DNA of 64,000 nucleotides from Patescibacteria group bacterium (lineage in GTDB: Bacteria; Patescibacteria; Paceibacteria; UBA9973; UBA2103). The translations under genes were made by a program, and so were the position numbers. Below are positions 17,565-26,035 of this stretch, piece after piece. Where the stretch lies: contig SCTS01000006.1 in the NCBI GenBank assembly GCA_004322365.1, forward strand, positions 215,849 through 279,848, in the 5' to 3' direction. The notes under the pieces were generated by a model. The model was not told the DNA's origin. It made no database searches and was given only the letters and a program-made list of their open reading frames with translations. Within the stretch, counting starts at the first letter, position 1. Each line of letters begins with the position of its first letter.

Positions 17565-18940
17565 GTTTTTGTAATCAAAGGATAATTTTTTCTGAAACGG
17601 AACACTAGCAAGCCTACCGCTCCATACAAAAACCCGAGCATCATCAAAAGTGGCCACATCCACTCTCGTGGGATAGGAAGAGAGGCAAACGGTAGTGACC
17701 CAAAAAACGTTGCAACAGAAATAATATAAGAAAGGACCCCGTACGCAAAGATACTTAATGGAAAAGCTAGTACGGGTGAAATAAGTGCGGTAATCGATGC
17801 AAAGAAACCAACAAACATTGCCACAGGAACTGCAGGTAAGACGAGAACATTTGCAGGAAGAAATACTAGAGAGACTGCGCCGACAGAAAATATAAGAAGT
17901 GGCAACACAGTCACCTGCGTTGCAAGGGTAGTTGAAACAATTTCACGAAACGGAAAATATTTGAAGTCAGGGATACATGTGAGACGGTTCGCAATTTTTT
18001 CAGAAAATAATATAAGTCCGAGCGTTGCAAGAATAGAGAGCTGAAACGAAAGATCATACAGAACAATGTATGGATTCCAGAGAGCCATCACTGCAGCCGC
18101 AATGGCAAGCATACGAAGCGCTGCCTTTGGCCGATGCAACACAGTGGCAACCATCATTAAAAGCGCCATGATGAGTGCGCGAATAGTTGTTTCAGATCCG
18201 CCAGTCATCACCGCGAAACCAACAACAAAAAGTGCAGAGAAGCTGTATGCAACTTTGCGTGAAAACATTTTTAGGAAAACAAAAGAGATCCACTGAATCA
18301 CGAGTGCAACGTTGTAGCCAGAGAGAACAATGATGTGCACCACACCAGCATTCCTAAATGCTCCTGTTATTTTTTCTCCAAGCGATTGTTTTTCACCAAG
18401 AAGTAGCCCTGCAAGAAGTGCTGACTCAGGTTCTGGAACCGCACACTCGATACCTTTGATAAATACATGTTTAATAGATAGGAGTCCTGCGACAATTGGA
18501 TTTCCTCTTCCTTCTTCTAGTTTCGTAACCTGCGGAAATGAGATTGTGTAGAGAATGCTATGCGCACGAAGATACTTTGGATAATTAAATGTTCGTCCTG
18601 AATCAGTTTCAAATAACTCTGGTTTTTTAAATTTTCCTTTCGCACTAATGCGATCCCCAAAGACGGCGGTCTCAAACGAATCTGCAAAAAGAAGCACACG
18701 CACTTTTTCTGAAATAGAAATACCATTCAACTTTTGAACCTCTACTGTGAGATGTATGGTGCGTTCGCGCTGATCAGGGTCTCTCACTACAACACCTTCA
18801 ATAACAACGCTAGTACCAACTGCATCTTCAAAAAGCGGATAGAGTTTTTCAGGAACAAGAACTGAATACACTCCTGCACCAATAACAGCTCCAATACAGA
18901 GTATCGGAATGATGTAGCGCAGTAGCCAATCGGCGAACAT
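17552..18940 (-). CDS. comEC: ComEC/Rec2 DNA-uptake channel (N-terminal and competence domains only)
   Basis: A 462 aa membrane protein with a DUF4131-like OB region (about 45-150, including the VVIEGVVVRDPDQRERTIHL segment) and the Competence domain, with GLLLGEKQSL, the IIVLSGYNVALV motif and GGSETTIRALIM typical of ComEC. In natural transformation ComEC carries single-stranded DNA across the inner membrane. The usual C-terminal MBL domain is missing and is encoded at 15860-16702. With the pilus operon, comM and recJ nearby, a DNA-uptake pathway is likely. It starts 2 nt after the RNase HI stop. Confidence 0.9.
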   Translation of the reverse strand: MFADWLLRYIIPILCIGAVIGAGVYSVLVPEKLYPLFEDAVGTSVVIEGVVVRDPDQRERTIHLTVEVQKLNGISISEKVRVLLFADSFETAVFGDRISAKGKFKKPELFETDSGRTFNYPKYLRAHSILYTISFPQVTKLEEGRGNPIVAGLLSIKHVFIKGIECAVPEPESALLAGLLLGEKQSLGEKITGAFRNAGVVHIIVLSGYNVALVIQWISFVFLKMFSRKVAYSFSALFVVGFAVMTGGSETTIRALIMALLMMVATVLHRPKAALRMLAIAAAVMALWNPYIVLYDLSFQLSILATLGLILFSEKIANRLTCIPDFKYFPFREIVSTTLATQVTVLPLLIFSVGAVSLVFLPANVLVLPAVPVAMFVGFFASITALISPVLAFPLSIFAYGVLSYIISVATFFGSLPFASLPIPREWMWPLLMMLGFLYGAVGLLVFRFRKNYPLITKTKAP

Positions 18941-18942
18941 GT

Positions 18943-19362
18943 TTAAAATCCTCGATCCATTGCTTCGTTTGCCAGTTGGTCCGCTTCGCTGTTTTCTTCG
19001 CGCGGTATATGCATAAATTTTATTTGAGGAAATGATTCTGCAATGAGCACACGCACCTTTGTATACTGCTCTTTTAATACTGGGTGTTTGACTTTGTACT
19101 CCCCTTTCATTTGTCGGACAATTAATTCGGAATCCATGCGCACCACAACCCCATGTGGCACAGGGCTCCCAAATGAATCGACTGTCGCCCGAAGTGCCAA
19201 AATGAGTGCTTCATATTCTGCCCAATTATTAGTACGCACTCCCAAGAATGCTGAGATGCTTGCCGCATTCTTTCCTTTCAAATCTTTCACCACCGCACCA
19301 GCACCCGATGGCCCTGGATTTCCTCGTGAGCCTCCATCGGTATAAATAATTATGTGCGACAT
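18943..19362 (-). CDS. rnhA: ribonuclease HI
   Basis: A 139 aa RNase H fold protein that degrades RNA in RNA-DNA hybrids. The four acidic active-site residues are visible: Asp9 (YTDGGSRGNPGPSG), Glu49 (NNWAEYEAL), Asp77 (VVVRMDSEL) and Asp128 (REENSEADQLAN). The short length and lack of a basic protrusion resemble the archaeal-type or YpdQ-like branch. It sits 2 nt upstream of comEC and 50 nt after recJ, consistent with a DNA metabolism operon. Confidence 0.9.
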   Translation of the reverse strand: MSHIIIYTDGGSRGNPGPSGAGAVVKDLKGKNAASISAFLGVRTNNWAEYEALILALRATVDSFGSPVPHGVVVRMDSELIVRQMKGEYKVKHPVLKEQYTKVRVLIAESFPQIKFMHIPREENSEADQLANEAMDRGF

Positions 19363-19412
19363 TTGGGTATTGTATCGTATACCTCAATCAAAACTTCTAC
19401 AGACAGCGTACG

Positions 19413-21074
19413 CTAAACAACTACATTCTCTATCCGTAGTCGCAACTCCTTCCTACCTGCGAAGTAAGAGCGTTCCACAGAGGCTTCAATGGTGCAGACA
19501 TCGCCAACCGAAAGAAGTTCAAGTTTCTCCTTAAAAAGAGAGCGTGGAACGAAAAAGACTATTGCATCCGCCTTGCGTCCTGAGTCGTCAGCGAGAGTAA
19601 GTCTGATATGTTCTTTTGCTTTACCAAAATAATTAATGCCAGCAATTGAAACATTGTGAAATCTAAAAAATGGCTTGGGATTCTCCATTCCGAAAGGACC
19701 AAGGGAACGGAGTGCATCGAACGCAACATCATTTACTTCGGCTAGGGTGAGCGAACTTTCAACTATTCCTTTATTCCTGCCACCCGAATCTATCTCCCCA
19801 CCTCCTTTTGTTGTAATCAACTCAAGCGCTTGTTGAAGCTTTAATGGTAGGTCATGAATTTTTTCAGGAGAAACAGAAAATCCGCCCGCAAGTTCGTGCC
19901 CACCAAAATCCAAAAACGCATCTTTGGCTTCCACCATTAACGAAACAATGTTCACGCTACCGTTTGATCGGCATGAGCCTTTTATCAAACCGCCATCCAT
20001 TCCCCACAAACACACCGTGCGTTGATATGTCTCAACAACACTCGTTGCCGCGATACCTAAAAGCGATGGGCGCCACGATTGGCTCCCCATCACAATGACC
20101 GAGTCCGATGTAGGTGTCATTTCCATGCGCTTCTTTACATCTTTTGCTACACGCATGCCTTCAATTTTTCGCTCTTGGTTTAATTGCACCAACTCTTTTG
20201 CAATTTCGCGTGCTCGCACCTCTGACTCGGTAGTTAACAATTCAAAAGAAAGCTTTGGGCTTTTCATACGCGATGCCGCATTTATTTTTGGCGCAATTGA
20301 AAAAGCTATGTCATCTTCTGCGACAGCCATAAGCGGTATGCGCTCAGCTTCAAGTAATGCTTTGAGTCCAGGGCGTCTTCCTTTTCTAAGAACGGTGAGT
20401 CCAAATTTTACGAGCGTTCGATTTTCTCCAGTTAGCGGAACCATGTCGGCAACTGTTGCAACAGCCACTAAATCTAAAAGCCATTTCTCCGAGCCTTCCG
20501 GAATATCAAACGAACCTTTTTGAATAAGTGCCTCTACTAACTTAAATGCAACACCGGTACCACAAAGTCCTTTGAACGGATACACATCGTCCGATTGATG
20601 TGCATTGATAACTGCAAGCGCTGGGGGAAGAACTGCCTGCGGGAGATGGTGATCAGTAATAATTGTTTCAATGCCGAGAGTGCTTGCATGTGCCACCTCT
20701 ACAACATCAGTGATTCCACAATCAACAGTAACAATGAGTGAGACACCTTTTTCTTTCAGAGAATCAATACCAGAAATATTCAAACCATACCCTTCGCTTC
20801 GCTCGGGCACATAGGTTTCCACTTCATATCCAATACGACGAAAAAAATCAAATAAGAGTGCGCCTCCAGGAATACCATCGCAATCGTAGTCATGCCACAC
20901 ACAAATCTTTTCTTCATTTTTTATTGCCTCAAGAATGCGAGCTACTGCAACATCCATTCCCTTCAAAAGAAACGGATCATGGCGGGCATCGTAGAGAGGG
21001 TTCAAGAACAATTCTTTGTCTGTAATTTTCCTATTCTCCAATATTCGCTCTACAAGAGGGTGCAAGATACTCAT
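19413..21074 (-). CDS. recJ: single-stranded-DNA exonuclease RecJ
   Basis: A 553 aa DHH-family 5'-3' ssDNA exonuclease. The metal-binding motifs are DYDCDG (62-67), VDCG (117-120) and TDHH (140-143), followed by the DHHA1 domain (SNGSVNIVSLMVEAKDAFLDFGGHELAGGF) and an OB-like C-terminus. It acts in recombination and mismatch repair and could process incoming DNA. It diverges from the HIT gene with only 25 nt between the two starts, so promoters must lie in coding sequence. Confidence 0.95.
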   Translation of the reverse strand: MSILHPLVERILENRKITDKELFLNPLYDARHDPFLLKGMDVAVARILEAIKNEEKICVWHDYDCDGIPGGALLFDFFRRIGYEVETYVPERSEGYGLNISGIDSLKEKGVSLIVTVDCGITDVVEVAHASTLGIETIITDHHLPQAVLPPALAVINAHQSDDVYPFKGLCGTGVAFKLVEALIQKGSFDIPEGSEKWLLDLVAVATVADMVPLTGENRTLVKFGLTVLRKGRRPGLKALLEAERIPLMAVAEDDIAFSIAPKINAASRMKSPKLSFELLTTESEVRAREIAKELVQLNQERKIEGMRVAKDVKKRMEMTPTSDSVIVMGSQSWRPSLLGIAATSVVETYQRTVCLWGMDGGLIKGSCRSNGSVNIVSLMVEAKDAFLDFGGHELAGGFSVSPEKIHDLPLKLQQALELITTKGGGEIDSGGRNKGIVESSLTLAEVNDVAFDALRSLGPFGMENPKPFFRFHNVSIAGINYFGKAKEHIRLTLADDSGRKADAIVFFVPRSLFKEKLELLSVGDVCTIEASVERSYFAGRKELRLRIENVVV

Positions 21075-21099
21075 TACAAGCTATGGTAGCATTTCCGCT

Positions 21100-21507
21100 A
21101 TGGATGATCTTTTCTTGAAAATTGTACGGCGAGAAATACCCGCAGAAATAGTCTATGAGGACGAAAAAACATTCGCATTTTTAGACATCCGACCCAACAA
21201 TCACGGACATACGCTCGTCATTCCTAAAGAACGGTACAGAAATATCTTAGACATACCAGAAGACCTCTGGCTCGCGGTTATGAAAACCGTACACATGCTT
21301 GCACCAGTTATAAAAAAAGCAGTTGGAGCAGATGGCATTAACATTGCAATGAATAACGAACCCGCTGCACATCAGCTCGTCTTTCATGCGCACGTGCACA
21401 TCATTCCCCGCTTTGAGGGCGACCAGTACCAGCCATGGACCGGCACTCCTTATAAAGAAGGTGAAGCAAAAATGATTGCAGAAAAAATACGGGGTTCTTT
21501 GAGTTAA
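21100..21507 (+). CDS. HIT-family nucleotide hydrolase/transferase
   Basis: A 135 aa histidine-triad protein; the triad HAHVH is at 96-100 followed by IIPRF. The N-terminal FLKIVRREIPAEIVYEDE and LDIRPNNHGHTLVIPK match the HinT/Fhit-like branch, which hydrolyses nucleoside phosphoramidates or dinucleotides. The ATG at 21100 is preferred over 21016 because the family starts close to this residue. It overlaps the end of convergent pgk by 4 nt. Confidence 0.92.
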   Translation: MDDLFLKIVRREIPAEIVYEDEKTFAFLDIRPNNHGHTLVIPKERYRNILDIPEDLWLAVMKTVHMLAPVIKKAVGADGINIAMNNEPAAHQLVFHAHVHIIPRFEGDQYQPWTGTPYKEGEAKMIAEKIRGSLS

Positions 21508-22622
21508 GTTTTTTTCTCAAGTGCATCTATCCCCGGCAACGTACCGTTTGCAAGAAAATCTAACATCGCGCCACCAGCAGTTGAAACGAATGTAAATTTA
21601 TCCATGAGCCCGAGATTCTGAATTGAAGAAAGTGTGTCTCCTCCGCCAACGATAGATTTTGCGGACGATCCAGCAATAGCGATAGCAAGAGCGTCAGTGC
21701 CTGCAGTAAATCCTTTCTCAAAATTCCCCATCGGCCCATTCCACAGTATTGAATGTGATGCATTAATAATAGATTGAAGCGCTTGAATAGAAGCTGGAGC
21801 AATATCTAAAATAGCTTCATTCTTCCCAACCTCGCTGGCAAGAATATCTCGTCGTCCATTCGGCCCTTCTACTGTGACGAACTCCGGGAGAATTATTTTT
21901 GAATTACCGAGCATGGCCTTGGCAGTATCATTGTCCGACACGAGAGACATTCCTACTTCATACCCTTTCGCTTTGAAAAAATCATTGGCGATTGCCCCAC
22001 CGACAAACACACGATCATATTTTTTAAGTAGTGTCTCTATTAATGCAACTTTCGTGGTGAGCTTTGCGCCACCAACTATTGCGAGAGACGGACTCTCTGG
22101 TGTAAGCGCGGGAGTAAGACCCGCAACTTCATCAAAAAATTGAAAGCCTGCATACGCTGGTAAAATTCCCGCAACACCGACAATGGATGCGTGGATACGA
22201 TGAGATGCGGGGAATGCATCGTTTATATACATATCAGCGAGTGAAGCAAGTTCGCGAGTAAAATGTGCATCGTTCTTTTTTTCATCATCGCTCATGCGGA
22301 TGTTTTGTAAGAGTACCGCTTCTCCATCCTGAAGTGCCTCAACAGCCTGATGTGCTTCTACACCCGCTATGTCATCAACAAATGTGAGTGGCATTTTTTT
22401 CTTGAGATATTCATACACTGGAACCAGTGACCCTCTACTATCACTCAGGTGACTCACGAGAACCACTCGTGCCTCTCGAGCAATAAGAAACTGTATAGAT
22501 TTCAATGCTCTATCAATACGAAATGGATCGGTAATCGCACCATTCACTATCGGAGCATTCAAATCCAAACGCAACAAGATGCGTTTGCCTTTGAGGTTTT
22601 TTAACTCATCAATTGAATGCAT
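21504..22622 (-). CDS. pgk: phosphoglycerate kinase
   Basis: A 372 aa glycolytic enzyme making ATP from 1,3-bisphosphoglycerate. The N-domain holds LLRLDLNAPIVNGAITDPFR, and the C-domain nucleotide site includes VGGAKLTTKV, NGPMGNFE and IVGGGDTLSS. It is about 20 residues shorter than typical enzymes. It follows tpiA by 11 nt, forming a tpiA-pgk unit. Confidence 0.96.
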   Translation of the reverse strand: MHSIDELKNLKGKRILLRLDLNAPIVNGAITDPFRIDRALKSIQFLIAREARVVLVSHLSDSRGSLVPVYEYLKKKMPLTFVDDIAGVEAHQAVEALQDGEAVLLQNIRMSDDEKKNDAHFTRELASLADMYINDAFPASHRIHASIVGVAGILPAYAGFQFFDEVAGLTPALTPESPSLAIVGGAKLTTKVALIETLLKKYDRVFVGGAIANDFFKAKGYEVGMSLVSDNDTAKAMLGNSKIILPEFVTVEGPNGRRDILASEVGKNEAILDIAPASIQALQSIINASHSILWNGPMGNFEKGFTAGTDALAIAIAGSSAKSIVGGGDTLSSIQNLGLMDKFTFVSTAGGAMLDFLANGTLPGIDALEKKT

Positions 22623-22633
22623 AGAAATGCTGA

Positions 22634-23386
22634 CTACTTTTGAAATGCACGAATAATATTTGTAAATTCTTCAGCATTAACACTTGCACGCCCAGCAAGA
22701 AGTCCCTGTATACCAGGAGTCGTTGCAAACAATGTGGCACTTTCTGTATTGACCGACCCTCCATAAATAATACGCACCTTGAGCGCCCGCTCTCGCCCCC
22801 ACATGTCAGCAATAGTTTTTCTGATGAACATAACCGCCTCTGCAACGACACGGGGCGACGGAGCTTGCGGAGCACCAATCGCCCACAGTGGGTCATAGGC
22901 TATCGTAAATTTCGAAGCGTCTACTGCGTTAATGCGTGCAAGTGAGGAAGTTACATTGTTGCTCAGGTAGGTGAGATATGCGCCCTCAGTATCTCGCACA
23001 GGTTCCCCCACACATACAATTGGATGCAGTTTTGCTTGTATAGCTGTCACTGCCTTTTTTGCAACAATGTCATCGGTGTCACCTTCCGCTCGACGCTCTG
23101 CGTGTCCAACAATCACATACTTAATTCCTGAAGTAACGAGAGATTTTGGGGAGACCTGCCCTGTATGCGCTCCACTCTCTTCAAAAAATACATCCTGCGT
23201 GCCAAAGGACATACGTTTTCCTCCGTATGTACTCTTCAAAAGCGGTGCGAGCGACACCTGAGGACAAAGAACCACTTCTACCTTTAGTCCACGTGGCAAT
23301 TTCTTATCAATGTCATGGATGAGCTTTTTCCCTTCAGTGGAGGTATTGATATATAACTTCCAATTTCCAACAATGAGCTTTTTCAT
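22634..23386 (-). CDS. tpiA: triosephosphate isomerase with unusual active-site loop
   Basis: A 250 aa TIM-barrel isomerase interconverting dihydroxyacetone phosphate and glyceraldehyde 3-phosphate. Asn8 and Lys10 (GNWK) and His95 (VIVGHAERR) are present, and the phosphate loop IIYGGSVN is intact. The catalytic base position reads YDPLWAIG instead of the family YEPVWAIG, so Glu165 is replaced by Asp165 (codon GAC), and loop 6 reads GAPQAPSP in place of GTGKTATP. The ATG at 23386 (MKKLIVGNWK) is preferred to 23413 because TIM starts there. It is likely functional but divergent. Confidence 0.92.
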   Translation of the reverse strand: MKKLIVGNWKLYINTSTEGKKLIHDIDKKLPRGLKVEVVLCPQVSLAPLLKSTYGGKRMSFGTQDVFFEESGAHTGQVSPKSLVTSGIKYVIVGHAERRAEGDTDDIVAKKAVTAIQAKLHPIVCVGEPVRDTEGAYLTYLSNNVTSSLARINAVDASKFTIAYDPLWAIGAPQAPSPRVVAEAVMFIRKTIADMWGRERALKVRIIYGGSVNTESATLFATTPGIQGLLAGRASVNAEEFTNIIRAFQK

Positions 23387-23548
23387 ACCAAAAGTAGAGC
23401 TTCTCCCGTACATGTTCGAGCAAAGCGAGTTACATGTCCGAGGACCCCGTACACCCAGCCAACTATATATTCAATATATCGCATACCCTGTGTCGAACAA
23501 GACGGGACCTTACAAACACTACCGCCGATGACGGCGGGTGTTCTGGGG

Positions 23549-23574
23549 CAATTACCAACTATCAATTTCTTCAT
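23549..23574 (-). pseudogene. possible remnant of a second tpiA start
   Basis: An ATG at 23574 opens MKKLIVGN, identical at the protein level to the first eight residues of tpiA 190 nt downstream. Six of 26 bases differ and all six differences are synonymous. After this the similarity stops. It could be the relic of a duplicated or displaced tpiA, or chance. Confidence 0.35.
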
Positions 23575-23711
23575 TGGGAAATCGTAACACACGGAAGCTT
23601 TAAGGCTCCCGATTTGTCCAAGAGTGAAGCGATTGAGTACAAATTGCAGTCCCCTTAGGGGGTGTCAGCTTATAGCTTTCAGCTTTTCCGATACACAGTG
23701 TAAGCCATCCG

Positions 23712-23739
23712 CTGGAAGCTGGAAGCTGGAAGCTGGAAG
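23712..23739. repeat. exact heptamer array (CTGGAAG)x4
   Basis: Four identical CTGGAAG units just downstream of the pilX-like gene, with degenerate CAGCTTA/TAGCTTT units about 30 nt to the left (from 23668). Confidence 0.9.
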
Positions 23740-23749
23740 CTTTGAATTA

Positions 23750-25003
23750 TCAATCCTGCGTACGCCAATCAACAATACGAAACCCGCTGACTGTTGTTGG
23801 AGTGAATGGTGGTGGCAATTGTGCCAAGAGGGCATCGTGGACATCTGTCCGAATGCTATAGCCTGAGATAAAGGCACCAGACGATGTCCATTTTGTGTTT
23901 ACGACACCACGGGAAGCAAAAGTACCGAAGGTATTCAGCGTGGAACGAAGCACATATGACTGCAGGTCGGTAGGAACAGCGTGCGTACCCGAGGCATCAT
24001 ACCGATGTCGTCCAAAGTGACCAGTACCTGCCACAAAAACACCATTCAGCTGTAATACATCGGGTGATTGGAGTGAAATCAAAACTGATCGCTCAGCAAT
24101 TGTCGTTAACCCATCGTCATATGCGTGCGCATAGGTAATGTTCCCGGTAATAACAATGTCAGGCTTACTACTGGGACTCGCCACATTTGCAGCGGCGAAT
24201 GTAACTTTTCCAGATACGACCCCCTCAAGCCAAACAGAATCTTCTACAAACACAACAGGACACCCTGCGGGTATGGCGTAATTTGTGGTGGCGCCAACTG
24301 AAGCAATTATTGTATTTTCTTCCTCCCAACCTTCATCATCTGAATATCCCATTATCTCAGTAACTGCGGTAACAGGGCTTGCATCAAATGTTCCGTTCGA
24401 CTTGAAAACAATTTTGTACCCATACGCTCCACCCGATGCAGGAGCGAGATATACACCCGATGCTTGCGCATATGTTTTTAAATTTGTGAGGGTGGCAGTA
24501 ATCACTGATGTGTCAGACTTTGCTGGACTTGTTGATGCCGCAAGCGTCTGTGTTCCATACTGAGCAATAAGTGTTTTTGTATGTGATGCACTTTCCAATG
24601 CCCATCCCGTTGAACGCACTGATGCGGATGTAAGTACTCCGCAAGAAGTTATACCTGAAATAGCGAGAGAAAAATTCCCGACAGTATTTCCGTTTTCTGG
24701 ATCCAAAACTGCATGTACATATGGCCCAGACAAACCAGTACCATCTTGTATATCAGTGGGAAATTCTGAAAAGTGCCATCGGTAGTACTCAAGCCCTGCT
24801 TCAGAAATACTGAGTGCTTTGTCGGCCTCAGATCCAAAACGCTCTTTAGTTCTCTCAAGCGTCAACGCACTCATAAAATCAGACAACAGGAAGAAAAAAA
24901 CAGCAGAAGCAATGAGTACAAAAACAGTCATAAACCCTCCCACACTTCTTACGCTCCCCCCTGAGAGCTGAAAGCTGGAACCTGAAAACTTCTTATTCCT
25001 CAT
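23750..25003 (-). CDS. PilX-like pilus-associated protein
   Basis: A 417 aa protein with one hydrophobic segment near residues 24-45 (FMTVFVLIASAVFFFLLSDF) followed by a long Ser/Thr/Gly-rich extracellular region. It lacks the GxxxxE prepilin motif. The position as last gene of pilB-pilC-pseudopilin-pseudopilin and the N-terminal TM resemble PilX/PilY-like minor pilus components, but the identity is inferred. Its ATG overlaps the preceding stop as ATGA. The first residues (FSGSSFQLSG) are encoded by a heptamer array. Confidence 0.65.
   Translation of the reverse strand: MRNKKFSGSSFQLSGGSVRSVGGFMTVFVLIASAVFFFLLSDFMSALTLERTKERFGSEADKALSISEAGLEYYRWHFSEFPTDIQDGTGLSGPYVHAVLDPENGNTVGNFSLAISGITSCGVLTSASVRSTGWALESASHTKTLIAQYGTQTLAASTSPAKSDTSVITATLTNLKTYAQASGVYLAPASGGAYGYKIVFKSNGTFDASPVTAVTEIMGYSDDEGWEEENTIIASVGATTNYAIPAGCPVVFVEDSVWLEGVVSGKVTFAAANVASPSSKPDIVITGNITYAHAYDDGLTTIAERSVLISLQSPDVLQLNGVFVAGTGHFGRHRYDASGTHAVPTDLQSYVLRSTLNTFGTFASRGVVNTKWTSSGAFISGYSIRTDVHDALLAQLPPPFTPTTVSGFRIVDWRTQD
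24961..24988. repeat. heptamer array inside the start of the pilX-like gene
   Basis: Units CTGAGAG, CTGAAAG, CTGGAAC, CTGAAAA on the plus strand, lying within codons 6-15 of the minus-strand gene at 23750-25003. Confidence 0.75.
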
Positions 25004-25596
25004 ATCGCCTTTAAATTACGAAGCGTGGTAGTGGCAGTAAGTATGAATGGGGTCGTCATTCCAGGACTTCGCACATCAATAGAAATTAGTACGGACGCTA
25101 CAGCGGTCACTCGACTCATATCAGTAATTTCAACGCCGGAACTGTCGTAATAACGGAAAAGCGGGATCGAGTCAGTTGTATTCTGTACGTATGTTGCTAA
25201 AGACTCACTCATAGGCGCCCCGCTGTATGTTGGCGGAGTACCTGGACTCACAGAACTCCGAGAAAGTGTAGTCCCATTAATTTGATATTGAAATCGCGTA
25301 GCTCCAATGCTGTTTGGAATATTACTAAAAAAAGTTAACGAGTATGCGGACATGGAAACAATTGGGTACGAACCATCATTGCCATGCGCAATGCTACGCA
25401 CATCTGTCATTAGTGCGGTCAGTGCAGATCTGGCACTACTAATTTGCGTTAGAGCACGAGTCCCTGTGTTATTTGTTTTATAGAGTGCTAATACTGAATT
25501 TGATGCGCTCACCATAATCAATGAAACAACTGCGAGCGTTACCAAAACCTCTATTAAACTCATTCCTCGCTCTGTATTGTTTTTATGGTGCAACAT
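25000..25596 (-). CDS. type IV pilus minor pseudopilin (PilW/PulJ-like)
   Basis: A 198 aa pseudopilin. A short basic leader MLHHKNNTERG precedes MSLIEVLVTLAVVSLIMVSA, the class III signal cleaved after Gly by prepilin peptidase, with Glu at position +5 of the mature protein. The rest is a beta-rich globular domain. It overlaps the upstream pseudopilin gene by 14 nt and the next gene by 4 nt, typical of translational coupling. Assignment to PilW/PulJ is by order in the operon. Confidence 0.85.
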   Translation of the reverse strand: MLHHKNNTERGMSLIEVLVTLAVVSLIMVSASNSVLALYKTNNTGTRALTQISSARSALTALMTDVRSIAHGNDGSYPIVSMSAYSLTFFSNIPNSIGATRFQYQINGTTLSRSSVSPGTPPTYSGAPMSESLATYVQNTTDSIPLFRYYDSSGVEITDMSRVTAVASVLISIDVRSPGMTTPFILTATTTLRNLKAI

Positions 25597-26035
25597 AGGT
25601 AACCGCAGACATGCTGTGCGAGAATCCGCGTATATTCCAAATGGCTTCGACTTTCATCACCTTATAATCGCCCGCCCCTGCGCCATTCGCTGGATCATCC
25701 TTATACGACACAACCGTTCGAAGTGTGTATGGAATATTATTAACAAGTCGTGATTCAGTAGACACCAAAACTCCCGAAGGAGTGCCGCCAACGGTCCCAA
25801 CACTCGCATACGGAAGTCCTCTCGCATACTCGATAGTGCCTGCAATAAGCGCGCTCGCATTGGTGCGCGACGCGATGCTCTGCACGAGAGTAGCGGACGC
25901 AGCATACGCACCAAAAAAACCTAAAAAGATTACAAGCATCAAAGATACGGCGACAACTACTTCAATGAGTGTCATTCCCCGAGAAGTTTTGTTCCTTCCT
26001 CTCTGAAAGCTGAAAGCTGAAAGCTGGCACCTCAT
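25583..26035 (-). CDS. type IV pilus minor pseudopilin (PilV/GspI-like)
   Basis: A 150 aa pseudopilin with RGMTLIEVVVAVSLMLVIFL, a standard prepilin peptidase site. The ATG follows the pilC stop codon with no gap (TAGATG). The leader MRCQLSAFSFQRGRNKTSRG is unusually long, and its first ten residues are encoded by a heptamer array; no alternative start codon lies between the array and the cleavage site. Either the repeat expanded into the coding region or the array brought in the start. Confidence 0.85.
   Translation of the reverse strand: MRCQLSAFSFQRGRNKTSRGMTLIEVVVAVSLMLVIFLGFFGAYAASATLVQSIASRTNASALIAGTIEYARGLPYASVGTVGGTPSGVLVSTESRLVNNIPYTLRTVVSYKDDPANGAGAGDYKVMKVEAIWNIRGFSHSMSAVTYVAP
26003..26030. 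repeat. heptamer array inside the pseudopilin leader
   Basis: CTGAAAG three times exactly, then CTGGCAC, lying directly after the start codon of the minus-strand gene at 26035. Confidence 0.9.

Noticed and set aside
23383..23592. 69 aa ORF upstream of tpiA as a real gene
   Set aside because: Only the first eight residues have meaning (tpiA-like); the rest has no domain character and runs through spacer into tpiA.
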